Below are positions 6,896 through 13,634 of a DNA stretch of 16,052 nt, in pieces; position 1 is the first letter of the stretch; each line of letters begins with the position of its first letter. The stretch comes from Hyphomicrobiales bacterium. GTDB taxonomy: Bacteria; Pseudomonadota; Alphaproteobacteria; Rhizobiales; Beijerinckiaceae. Made by a program: the position numbers and the translations under genes. Under the pieces are notes generated by a model, which made no database searches, was not told where the DNA came from, and saw nothing but the letters and a program-made list of their open reading frames with translations. The DNA lies in the NCBI GenBank assembly GCA_027489835.1, contig JAIXZF010000033.1, forward strand, positions 1 through 16,052, given 5' to 3'.

Positions 6896-6981
6896 CCTTC
6901 CCCAAACCCCTTCGTTTTTGGTCCGCGCCCCTTCGCGCGGAGCCGGCGGCGCGCTGCGCCGAGCCGGCAAAGGAGACGGAC

Positions 6982-7521
6982 ATGGTCACGATCCGCGACG
7001 AGATCGCCGCCGACCTCACCGCCCGCGAGGCGCTGCTGGACGCCGCCTTCGGCGAAACCCGCTTCGAGAAGACCTCCGAGCGCCTGCGCGAGGAGCGCCG
7101 CCCTGCGCGCGGGCTCTCGCTCACGGCCGAGCACGAGGGGGAGCTCGTCGGCACGGTCAGGCTGTGGAGCGTCGCGGCCGGCACGGCCGGAGACGGGCTC
7201 CTGCTCGGCCCGCTCGCGGTCGACGCGGACAGCCGCAAGCTCGGCATCGGCGGCAAGCTGATGCGCGAGGCGCTGTGGCGCGCGGCGAGGGCTGGCCACC
7301 GCTTCGTCATGCTGGTGGGCGACGCGCCCTATTACGCGCGCTTCGGCTTCGAGCCGGCGCCCGCCGGGCTTGACCTGCCAGGTCCGGTGGAGCGCGCCCG
7401 CTTCCTCGCCTTCGAGATCATCCCCGGAGCGCTCTCGGGCGCCGAGGGGCCGGTGGTCGCGACCGGCGAAAGGCTCGGGGACCGACGCGGCGCGCATGCC
7501 GATCTCCGGCTGGCGGCCTGA
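6982..7521 (+). CDS. GNAT-family N-acetyltransferase in the polyamine cluster
   Basis: A 179-residue protein with the GNAT fold, in size and layout like the YhbS-type group (COG3153). The beta4 strand LLLGPLAV (73-80) leads into the acetyl-CoA pyrophosphate loop RKLGIGGK (85-92), and YYARFGFEPA (117-126) is the usual late GNAT segment. It would transfer an acetyl group from acetyl-CoA to an amine, but the acceptor is unknown. ATG 6982 has AAAGGAG 6 nt upstream, so the start is firm. It lies between the decarboxylase and homospermidine synthase, which makes a polyamine or related diamine an attractive but unproven acceptor. The next small gene begins 3 nt after its stop. Confidence 0.88.
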   Translation: MVTIRDEIAADLTAREALLDAAFGETRFEKTSERLREERRPARGLSLTAEHEGELVGTVRLWSVAAGTAGDGLLLGPLAVDADSRKLGIGGKLMREALWRAARAGHRFVMLVGDAPYYARFGFEPAPAGLDLPGPVERARFLAFEIIPGALSGAEGPVVATGERLGDRRGAHADLRLAA

Positions 7522-7524
7522 GCC

Positions 7525-7647
7525 ATGATCGGCTTCGTGCTCAGGCCCGTCATCAGGGTCGCGACCTGGCTCGCCGTCTTTGGCGTGATCGGCCTTTCGG
7601 TCGCGCAAAAGCGGCCGAGGCCCAATGCGGCCCTGATCGAGGATTGA
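7525..7647 (+). CDS. 40-residue single-helix membrane micro-protein
   Basis: ATG 7525 opens a 40-codon frame ending at TGA 7645-7647. It starts 3 nt after the GNAT stop, the spacing expected for translational coupling. The product begins MIGFVLRPVIRVATWLAVFG and contains one hydrophobic helix (about residues 13-27, WLAVFGVIGLSV) flanked by arginines on the N-side and by a basic, proline-containing KRPRP tail ending LIED. No family is recognised. The charge pattern fits a small inner-membrane protein. Alternative: a chance frame, since it is short; coupling and a clean amphipathic layout favour a real gene. Confidence 0.55.
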   Translation: MIGFVLRPVIRVATWLAVFGVIGLSVAQKRPRPNAALIED

Positions 7648-7658
7648 CCTCTTGTTTG

Positions 7659-7760
7659 GTCATACCCGGCCGGAGCAAAGCGAAAGGGAAGGGGCTTCAT
7701 TATGCGGCCCGGCGCGCGGCCTGGATCCCCTTCTCGTGCCTGCTGCGCGCCGGAGATGAC
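7659..7760. repeat. Degenerate intergenic palindromic element
   Basis: The left arm (from 7659, GTCATACCCGGCCGGAGCAA) and the reverse complement of the right arm (ending 7760, GTCATCTCCGGCGCGCAGCA) can be aligned over about 35 bp, both continuing into a GAAGGGG-like end. They share the GTCAT ends and CCGGC core with many mismatches. This is the look of a decayed REP-type element of the GTCATnCCGG kind common in Hyphomicrobiales. It sits inside the polyamine cluster, between the micro-protein and homospermidine synthase. Confidence 0.5.
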
Positions 7761-7883
7761 ATCCGGCATTCGATCCAGGTTCCCCTTTCCCGTGGAAACT
7801 GTTGACGCCATCGGCTCCTTGCCGTTTTGAAGCCCCACCCCATCCTTCGCCCATCAGCGCCCCTGGCGCCCAGGAGACCGACC

Positions 7884-9314
7884 ATGACCAGCTGGCCTGT
7901 CCACGCCACCATCACCGGCCCGATCGTGATGATCGGCTTCGGCTCGATCGGGAAAGGCACGCTGCCGCTGATCGAGCGACACTTCCATTACGACAAGAGC
8001 CGCTTCGTTGTCGTCGATCCCGATGACCGCGACCGTGCGCTGCTAGACCAACGGCAGATCGGCTTCGTTCATCAGGCGGTGACGCGCGAGAACTACCGCG
8101 AGCTCTTGACGCCGCTGCTGACCAAGGGCGGCGGGCAGGGCTTCTGCGTCAACCTGTCGGTCGACACCTCGTCGCTCGAGCTCATGGAGTTCTGCCGGGA
8201 GATCGGCGTCCTTTACATCGACACCGTGGTCGAGCCCTGGCCGGGCTTCTACTTCAACAATGCAGGCGGCAACGCGGCGCGCACCAACTACGCGCTGCGC
8301 GAGACGGTGTTGGCGGCCAAGGCGAAGTCGCCCGGCGGGCCCACCGCCGTGTCCTGCTGCGGCGCCAATCCGGGCATGGTGTCCTGGTTCGTCAAGCAGG
8401 CGCTGCTGAACCTCGCCGCCGACATGAAGCTCGACGTCGCCGAGCCGAAGAGCCGCGCCGAATGGGGCGCGCTGATGCGCCAGGTCGGCGTCAAGGGCAT
8501 CCACATCGCCGAGCGCGACACCCAGCGCGCGAAGCATCCCAAGCCCATGGGCGTGTTCGTCAACACCTGGTCGGTCGAGGGCTTCCTCTCCGAGGGCATG
8601 CAGCCGGCGGAGCTGGGCTGGGGCACGCACGAGACCTGGATGCCGGAGAACGGCAGGACGCACGAGGCGGGCTGCGGCGCGGCGATCTACCTCGAGCAGC
8701 CGGGCGCCAACACCCGCGTGCGCTCCTGGTGCCCGACGCCGGGGCCGCAATACGGCTTCCTTGTCACGCACAACGAATCGATCTCGATCGCCGACTACTT
8801 CACCGTGCGCGAGGGCGGCAAGGCAGTCTATCGGCCGACCTGCCACTACGCCTACCACCCCGCCAACGACGCGGTGCTCTCTCTGCACGAGATGTTCGGC
8901 AATGGCGGCACGATGCAGACCGAGCATCACATCCTCGGCGAGGCTGAGATCGTGGACGGTATCGACGAGCTCGGCGTGCTGCTCTACGGCCATGGCAGGA
9001 ACGCCTACTGGTATGGCTCGCAGCTCTCGGTCGAGGAGACGCGGGCGATCGCGCCCTACCAGAACGCGACGGGCCTGCAGGTCACGTCCGCGGTGCTGGC
9101 TGGCATTGTCTGGGCGCTCGAGAACCCGAAGGCGGGGATCGTCGAGGCCGACGAGATGGACCACAAGCGCTGCCTCGAGGTGCAGCTGCCCTATCTCGGC
9201 CCGGTCAACGGCTTCTACACCGACTGGACCCCGCTCAAGGATCGCGGCAAGCTCTTCGCCGAAGACCTCGACCAGACCGATCCGTGGCAGTTCAGGAACA
9301 TCCTGGTGCGTTGA
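7884..9314 (+). CDS. hss: Homospermidine synthase
   Basis: A 476-residue NAD-dependent enzyme, matching the ~477-residue bacterial homospermidine synthase (EC 2.5.1.44). It makes sym-homospermidine from two putrescines via an oxidised aminobutyl intermediate held at the bound NAD. The Rossmann dinucleotide loop is GFGSIGKG (18-25), with acidic VVDPDD (43-48) at the end of the second strand. Conserved blocks are IDTVVEPWPGFYF (112-124), CCGANPGMVSWF (158-169) and later NTWSVEGFLSEG and HVRSWCPTPGPQYG-like segments typical of the saccharopine-dehydrogenase-like family. ATG 7884 follows CAGGAG by 7 nt. It uses the putrescine made by the decarboxylase upstream. A TTGACG at 7802-7807 could be a -35, but no good -10 follows, so an own promoter is doubtful. 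Confidence 0.96.
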   Translation: MTSWPVHATITGPIVMIGFGSIGKGTLPLIERHFHYDKSRFVVVDPDDRDRALLDQRQIGFVHQAVTRENYRELLTPLLTKGGGQGFCVNLSVDTSSLELMEFCREIGVLYIDTVVEPWPGFYFNNAGGNAARTNYALRETVLAAKAKSPGGPTAVSCCGANPGMVSWFVKQALLNLAADMKLDVAEPKSRAEWGALMRQVGVKGIHIAERDTQRAKHPKPMGVFVNTWSVEGFLSEGMQPAELGWGTHETWMPENGRTHEAGCGAAIYLEQPGANTRVRSWCPTPGPQYGFLVTHNESISIADYFTVREGGKAVYRPTCHYAYHPANDAVLSLHEMFGNGGTMQTEHHILGEAEIVDGIDELGVLLYGHGRNAYWYGSQLSVEETRAIAPYQNATGLQVTSAVLAGIVWALENPKAGIVEADEMDHKRCLEVQLPYLGPVNGFYTDWTPLKDRGKLFAEDLDQTDPWQFRNILVR

Positions 9315-9340
9315 TCCAGGACGCCTGTCGACAGCCATGC

Positions 9341-9370
9341 AGAAAGCCCGCGTCGCGCGGGCTTTCTTGT
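9341..9370 (+). terminator. Rho-independent terminator of the polyamine cluster
   Basis: AGAAAGCCCGCG (9341-9352) and CGCGGGCTTTCT (9356-9367) form a 12-bp stem with a 3-nt loop, followed by TGT. It starts 26 nt after the homospermidine synthase stop. Because the stem contains A- and T-runs on both ends, it can also terminate the converging minus-strand gene at 9385. Confidence 0.85.
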
Positions 9371-9384
9371 GTCAGGCCACAGGC

Positions 9385-9678
9385 TCAGCGGCCGGCAGGT
9401 CCGAAGAAGCTGTTGGCGAAGGGGTTCGGCCCGGCGAAGCGGTCGGGCAGGTTCTCGAAAGCGCCGCGCTGGCTGATGTTGCCTGTCGCGAGCGGCGGGA
9501 TGGTGTTGGCGGCGAACAGGTGCTTGTCATACTTGCCGACGGGGACGACCTTGCCCGCATCCAGCCAGGAGCGGCCTTCGACGATCACGCGCAGCGGCTT
9601 GCGCGACTGCGCCTCGGCGGCCGAGACGGCGAAGGAAGCGATGGCGAGGGCCGCGGCGGCGGCGTAGGCGAGGCGCAT
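9385..9678 (-). CDS. Small secreted hypothetical protein
   Basis: A 97-residue protein with a clear Sec signal peptide (MRLAYAAAAALAIASF, cleavage likely after AEA near residue 23). The mature part is about 74 residues, with a strand-like PLRVIVEGRSWLDAGKVVPV segment and a polar, Phe/Asn/Gly-rich tail (FAGPNPFANSFFGP). No cysteines and no known domain. ATG 9678 has GGAG 6 nt upstream. It lies 116 nt downstream of another minus-strand envelope protein and ends close to the shared terminator. I expect a periplasmic location; function is not recognised. Confidence 0.75.
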   Translation of the reverse strand: MRLAYAAAAALAIASFAVSAAEAQSRKPLRVIVEGRSWLDAGKVVPVGKYDKHLFAANTIPPLATGNISQRGAFENLPDRFAGPNPFANSFFGPAGR

Positions 9679-9794
9679 GTGGATCTCCGGGCGCTGGTGG
9701 TCGCGCGAGCATGACAGGTGACGGTTAACGGATAGCCGATCCGCGCCGTTCCGGCAAAGGCGATGCTCTCACGCTCTCGTGCGTGGACGCTGGG

Positions 9795-10676
9795 TCAGGC
9801 GCCGCGGCCGCGCAGGCGGGGGGCGGGCTGCTCGGGATCGAGCCAGCTGGCCTTGCGGCCCGCGGCCTGGAGCTTCGACGGCATGCAGCTGGGCAGGCGG
9901 GCCAGCTCGGCCTTGCCGAAATGGGCGCGCAGGGCCTTGTCCTCGGCGGCCAGCAGCGTGACGCGGTCGATGATGCAGGCCAGCTGCTGGCGGTCGGCGG
10001 GGCGCGCGGCGACACCGCACAGCCAGCCCGTGAAGCCGAAGGCCACGCCCTCGGCCTGATGCCGGAAGGCGAGGCAGTGCCTGGTGACGGAGGCCTCCTC
10101 GAGCGTGACGTCGGCGACCTCGACCGCACCGAACTTGGTGGCGAGGGCGGTCGGCTGCGCGCTGCGCGCGAGCGAGAGACCGCCGCGCGCGGCCCGGCGC
10201 GAGATGTCGACGAAGAACGACGCCGTGCGCGGTGGCAGGTCCCGGTTCAGCGTCAGCGCGGCATGGGGCCTGGGCGAGGACAGCTCGCCGGCCTGGATAT
10301 CCTCTTCCCGTGCGGCCGAGTTCAGGTCGCGGCGCGCCTCCAGGCGCAGCGGCTGGCCGTCGAGGTCAGGCAGCGCGAGGGCGAAGTTGGCGATCGGCCG
10401 CTGGACCCTTGCCCATTCGGGACCCGGGGCATGCAAAGGCGCAATCGAGGCTGTCGAGAGGACCGGCCGGGGCGCTCCGGCCTCGGCGGACTGGTCGAGC
10501 AACTCCGGGACGGCGCTGGCGATCCAGCCGGCGGCGAGAAGCCCGCAGGCCGCAGCCGCGGTGCGCCAGCCCAGCGCGGCGGACAGCCTCACGGCCAGCC
10601 CGATCGTGCGCCAGGCGAGGCGCGCGGCGAAGGCCGCCAGCGGCGAAGGCGCGCCGGATGCGTTCGGTTCGGACAT
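9795..10676 (-). CDS. Hypothetical membrane-anchored protein
   Basis: A 293-residue protein with an N-terminal helical region and a likely transmembrane segment near residues 38-57 (AAAACGLLAAGWIASAVPEL), preceded by arginines, so the bulk should face the periplasm. The C-terminal half contains several cysteines (RHCLAF, GWLCGV, QLACII, LPSCMP) that could form disulfides, and a beta-rich stretch around KFGAVEVADVTLEEASV. I recognise no domain. ATG 10676 has GGGAG 10 nt upstream. It is divergent from the motor-like operon and precedes the small secreted protein gene on the same strand. Confidence 0.75.
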   Translation of the reverse strand: MSEPNASGAPSPLAAFAARLAWRTIGLAVRLSAALGWRTAAAACGLLAAGWIASAVPELLDQSAEAGAPRPVLSTASIAPLHAPGPEWARVQRPIANFALALPDLDGQPLRLEARRDLNSAAREEDIQAGELSSPRPHAALTLNRDLPPRTASFFVDISRRAARGGLSLARSAQPTALATKFGAVEVADVTLEEASVTRHCLAFRHQAEGVAFGFTGWLCGVAARPADRQQLACIIDRVTLLAAEDKALRAHFGKAELARLPSCMPSKLQAAGRKASWLDPEQPAPRLRGRGA

Positions 10677-10976
10677 GACGGTGCGCGGCTCCCTTCCCCG
10701 GCCCGCAGGCCCGTTGCTGAGGCCGCGAAATTGCCGGGCATGCCGTCACCGGCCTGTTACCGGCCGCCGCTTTTCGCGGGGAAGGGTGAACGCTGGGTGA
10801 GGGGACGTAGTTAACGGCGGGCGGGCCCAAACCTGCCGCAAAGCATGATCATGCTTGATCCTGGTGGTGGGCTCGGACAAGACTGGCGTGGACATGCCTG
10901 TCCGAAGGGCGGTTGCGTCCGGCGGAGGAGCCGTCGCGTAGTCCCCTCGAACACGCCACCTGGACAGCGAACACCC
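10677..10976. other. Divergent intergenic region, 300 nt
   Basis: This gap separates the minus-strand membrane protein from the plus-strand channel gene and should hold both promoters. I see no convincing -35/-10 pair. It contains a perfect 16-bp palindrome (10841-10856) and a small GGACA/TGTCC hairpin (10890-10903). The channel frame is open back to 10845, but that part reads as non-protein-like sequence. Confidence 0.6.
10841..10856. promoter_or_regulatory. Perfect 16-bp palindrome, possible operator
   Basis: AAGCATGATCATGCTT reads identically on both strands and stands out as AT-rich in a GC-rich gap. Its position 136 nt before the channel gene and 165 nt before the divergent gene suits a dimeric repressor or activator site. 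No regulator gene is nearby. Function is inferred only from symmetry and location. Confidence 0.4.
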
Positions 10977-12017
10977 ATGCCGCAAGCTCCCCCCCTCGAT
11001 GATCCGCCGCCGATGAGGCCGTCGGCCGAGGCGCGCAGGCTGTCGAAGCCCTCGCGCTACATGATCCGGATGTTGGTGTTCATCGCGCTCGTCGCGTTCA
11101 TCGCCTTCATCCTGCAAAGGCCCATCACCTCGGCGTTCATGGCCAATCCAGGGCTGAACGGGCTGATCGTCGGCTGCCTTCTGGTCGGCGTGCTGGTGGC
11201 GGGCCGCGAGCTGCTGCGCCTGCAGAAGGAGGCCAAGGCCGGCAACGAGCTGCAGGCCGGCGCGCCCTCCAAGTCGGTCGGGCCCCTGCCCATCCTGGGT
11301 CCGCTCGCGCCCGCGCTGTCCACGCTGCGGCGCCGCGCGCTGCCGGCCAGCCAGTCGGCCACGATCCTCGAATCCATCGCGGTGAGGCTCGACGAGGGCC
11401 GCGACACGCTGCGCTATCTCGCGGGCCTGCTGATCTTCCTCGGCCTGCTCGGCACCTTCTGGGGCCTGCTCGAAACCGTGAGCTCCGTGGGCGGCGTCAT
11501 CAACACGCTGCGCACCGGCGGCGAGGCCGGCGTGCTGTTCGAGGAATTGAAAGCCGGGCTGTCCGCGCCGCTTGCCGGCATGGGCCTGTCCTTCTCCTCC
11601 TCGCTTTTCGGCGTCGCGGGCTCGCTCGTTCTCGGCTTTCTCGATCTCCAGCTCGGTCAGGCCCAGCGGCGCTTCCGCACAGAGGTGGAGGACTGGCTGG
11701 CCTCGGGCCTCGCCCATGCGGGGCCCGCCGTGCAGGAAGGCCCCTCCTTGCCGCAGGCGATGGTGGGAGGCGGGCTCGCGCCCGATCTCGTCTCGCAGCT
11801 CCAGCGAACCGCGCAGGCGCTTTCGGACAATGCCGGCGGCGGGCGTCAGGCCACGCAGGCCATGGCCAACCTCGCCGAGGGCATCCAAGGCCTGGTGCAG
11901 CACATGCGCTCGGAGCAGCAGCTGATCCGTGACTGGGTCGAGGCGCAATCGCAGCGCGAGAAGGAAACGCGCCGGCTGCTCGAGAAGCTGCTGGCCGAGC
12001 GCACAAGGGCCGAGTGA
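10977..12017 (+). CDS. MotA/TolQ/ExbB-like proton-channel protein with long cytoplasmic tail
   Basis: A 346-residue inner-membrane protein of the MotA/TolQ/ExbB superfamily. Four hydrophobic helices lie near residues 32-48, 61-76, 147-169 and 198-222. Between helices 2 and 3 is a ~70-residue cytoplasmic loop. The third and fourth helices carry the family pattern GLLGTFWGL (157-164) and GMGLSFSSSLFG (201-212), with the small/polar residues that line the ion path. After residue 225 comes a ~120-residue tail, Gln/Glu/Arg-rich and probably coiled coil at its end. ATG 10977 has only a weak GGA upstream; Met13 is an alternative. It overlaps the partner gene by one base (TGATG). The tail recalls ZorA-like and other non-flagellar motor proteins, not plain ExbB. 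Confidence 0.87.
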   Translation: MPQAPPLDDPPPMRPSAEARRLSKPSRYMIRMLVFIALVAFIAFILQRPITSAFMANPGLNGLIVGCLLVGVLVAGRELLRLQKEAKAGNELQAGAPSKSVGPLPILGPLAPALSTLRRRALPASQSATILESIAVRLDEGRDTLRYLAGLLIFLGLLGTFWGLLETVSSVGGVINTLRTGGEAGVLFEELKAGLSAPLAGMGLSFSSSLFGVAGSLVLGFLDLQLGQAQRRFRTEVEDWLASGLAHAGPAVQEGPSLPQAMVGGGLAPDLVSQLQRTAQALSDNAGGGRQATQAMANLAEGIQGLVQHMRSEQQLIRDWVEAQSQREKETRRLLEKLLAERTRAE

Positions 12018-13042
12018 TGGCGCTTTCCCGCAGCCGCAGGCGCGAAGGCGTCGACTACTGGCCCGGCTTCGTCGACGCGCTGTCGACGCTGCTGATCGGC
12101 ATCGTCTTCCTGCTTTCGGTGTTCGTGCTGTCGCAGTTCTTCCTCGGTCAGGAGCTGACCGGCAAGGACACGGCCTTGCGAAGGCTCGAAAACCAGATCG
12201 CCGAACTCACTGACCTCCTGGCTCTGGAAAAGACGCAAAAGCGATCGGTCGAGGAAAACCTCGCCTTGCTGCAATCGACGCTGAGCCGCAGCGACACTGA
12301 GCGCAACAGGCTGCAGGGGTTGCTTGAAGGCGGGGTCGGTGCCGCCAGCGCGGCGCAGAACCGGGCCAGCCAGCTTCAGGGCGCACTCGACAGCGAGAAG
12401 CAGGTTTCCCAGCGGGCGCAGGCGGCGGTGGACATGCTCAACCAGCAGATCTCCGCCATGCGCCGGCAGCTCGCTGCGCTGGAAGAGGCGCTGTCGGCCT
12501 CCGAATCGCGCGACCGCGAATCGCAAGCGCGGATCTCTGACCTCGGCAGCCGCCTCAATGTGGCGCTGGCCCAGCGCGTGCAGGAGCTGGCGCGCTACCG
12601 CTCGGACTTTTTTGGCCGGATGCGACAGATCCTCGGCGTCAGGCCTGACATCCGCGTCGTGGGCGACCGCTTCGTCTTCCAGTCCGAGGTGTTCTTCGAC
12701 GCCGGGCAGGCCACGCTCAAGCCCGAAGGGCAGGGCGAGCTCGACAAGCTGGCGGCCGTGCTGACCGACATCGCCCGCGAGATCCCGCCAGACATTCCGT
12801 GGATCGTCCGCGTGGATGGCCACACGGATTCGCGCCCCATCCGTACCGCGCAATTCCCGTCGAACTGGAACCTGTCGACCGCGCGCGCTGTCTCCGTGGT
12901 GGAGTACCTCGCCTCGCGCGGGCTTCCGGCGGAGAGATTGGCCGCCACCGGGTTCGGCGAGTTCCAGCCGCTCGAACTGGGCGCGAGTGACGAGGCATTC
13001 CGGCGCAATCGCCGCATCGAATTCAAGATCACCGAGCGATGA
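12017..13042 (+). CDS. MotB/OmpA-like peptidoglycan-binding partner with coiled coil
   Basis: A 341-residue protein: a short cytoplasmic N-terminus, one transmembrane helix (about 22-43), a long heptad-rich coiled coil (about 50-195), and a C-terminal OmpA-type peptidoglycan-binding domain (about 210-341). Asp20, in PGFVDALSTLL just before the helix, sits where MotB/ExbD-type proteins have the ion-binding aspartate. The OmpA domain shows VDGHTDSRPI (266-275), NLSTARA (285-291), TGFGE (311-315) and NRRIEF (331-336). With the upstream channel protein it should form an ion-driven complex anchored to the cell wall. The coiled coil is far longer than the linker of flagellar MotB. The start overlaps the previous stop (TGATG) and its own stop overlaps the next start (ATGA), so all three genes are translationally coupled. 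Confidence 0.9.
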   Translation: MALSRSRRREGVDYWPGFVDALSTLLIGIVFLLSVFVLSQFFLGQELTGKDTALRRLENQIAELTDLLALEKTQKRSVEENLALLQSTLSRSDTERNRLQGLLEGGVGAASAAQNRASQLQGALDSEKQVSQRAQAAVDMLNQQISAMRRQLAALEEALSASESRDRESQARISDLGSRLNVALAQRVQELARYRSDFFGRMRQILGVRPDIRVVGDRFVFQSEVFFDAGQATLKPEGQGELDKLAAVLTDIAREIPPDIPWIVRVDGHTDSRPIRTAQFPSNWNLSTARAVSVVEYLASRGLPAERLAATGFGEFQPLELGASDEAFRRNRRIEFKITER

Positions 13043-13515
13043 CCGAAACGCGTGCGGAGACGAGCCTCAGGGTCACCGACATGACCCTGGACACATGGCG
13101 CGCCGTCGTCGACCTGTGGGTCGAGGCGTGGAGCCAGACCATGCCGGAGATCGACTTCGAGGCCCGCCGCGACTGGCTTATTGGCCAGCGCGCGGCCTAT
13201 TCGCGCGACGGCACGCGCGTCAGGGTGGCGCTCGATCGGCTGGCCGACACGGTGCTGGGCGTCATCACGCTGAGGCCGCGCGATGGCTACATCGACCAGC
13301 TGGCAGTGGCTCACCAGAGCTGGGGCTCGGGCGTGGCGCAGGCGCTTGTCGCCGACGCCCGCAAACTGTCGCCGCGTATGCTGTATCTCTTCGTGAATCA
13401 GGCCAATGCGAGGGCCGTGGCCTTTTACGAGAAGATGGGCTTCAGGCGCATGGGCGAGGAGGTCAACCCTACTTCCGGCCTGCCGACCTACCGCTATCAA
13501 TGGTCAGGCGCCTGA
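13039..13515 (+). CDS. GNAT-family N-acetyltransferase coupled to the motor-like pair
   Basis: A 158-residue single-domain GNAT. The beta4 strand GYIDQLAV (83-90) leads to the acetyl-CoA loop QSWGSGVAQ (93-101), and the C-terminal VNQANARAVAFYEKMGF (119-135) is the classic GNAT ending with the alpha-helix that holds Tyr130. Tyr130 is a candidate general acid, as in many GNATs. The acceptor is unknown. Its ATG overlaps the stop of the OmpA-like gene (ATGA, 13039-13042), so it belongs to the same transcript. Either it modifies a part of the envelope complex or it is a passenger; sequence does not decide. Confidence 0.9.
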   Translation: MTETRAETSLRVTDMTLDTWRAVVDLWVEAWSQTMPEIDFEARRDWLIGQRAAYSRDGTRVRVALDRLADTVLGVITLRPRDGYIDQLAVAHQSWGSGVAQALVADARKLSPRMLYLFVNQANARAVAFYEKMGFRRMGEEVNPTSGLPTYRYQWSGA

Positions 13516-13634
13516 GCGCAGGGTCCGGGCTCGTCTGAATCGGTGTGTCCGGCACGCATGGGCGCAGGCTGGCGGCAAGGGCGACAGCGTGGAGCGAGCA
13601 GGCTATAGCGCATGGCCCTAGCCCCGAAGAGCCC

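Noticed and set aside
5669..6970. 433-codon minus-strand open frame opposite the decarboxylase
   Set aside because: Antisense shadow with mirrored-codon composition and no domain.
8043..9338. 431-codon minus-strand open frame opposite homospermidine synthase
   Set aside because: Antisense shadow; the plus-strand product is unmistakable.
9783..10814. 343-codon plus-strand frame opposite the 293-residue hypothetical
   Set aside because: The minus-strand frame has an RBS, a membrane anchor and natural composition; the plus frame is Gly/Arg/Ala repetitive.
10845..10976. Longer N-terminus for the channel protein starting at 10845
   Set aside because: The added 44 residues are Gly/Arg/Pro-rich with no membrane or family character, and the start lies inside the 16-bp palindrome.
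10977..13515. Zorya-type anti-phage system
   Set aside because: The channel/OmpA pair resembles ZorAB in layout, but no ZorC, ZorD helicase/nuclease or ZorE gene is present; the third gene is a GNAT. Kept only as an uncharacterised motor-like pair.
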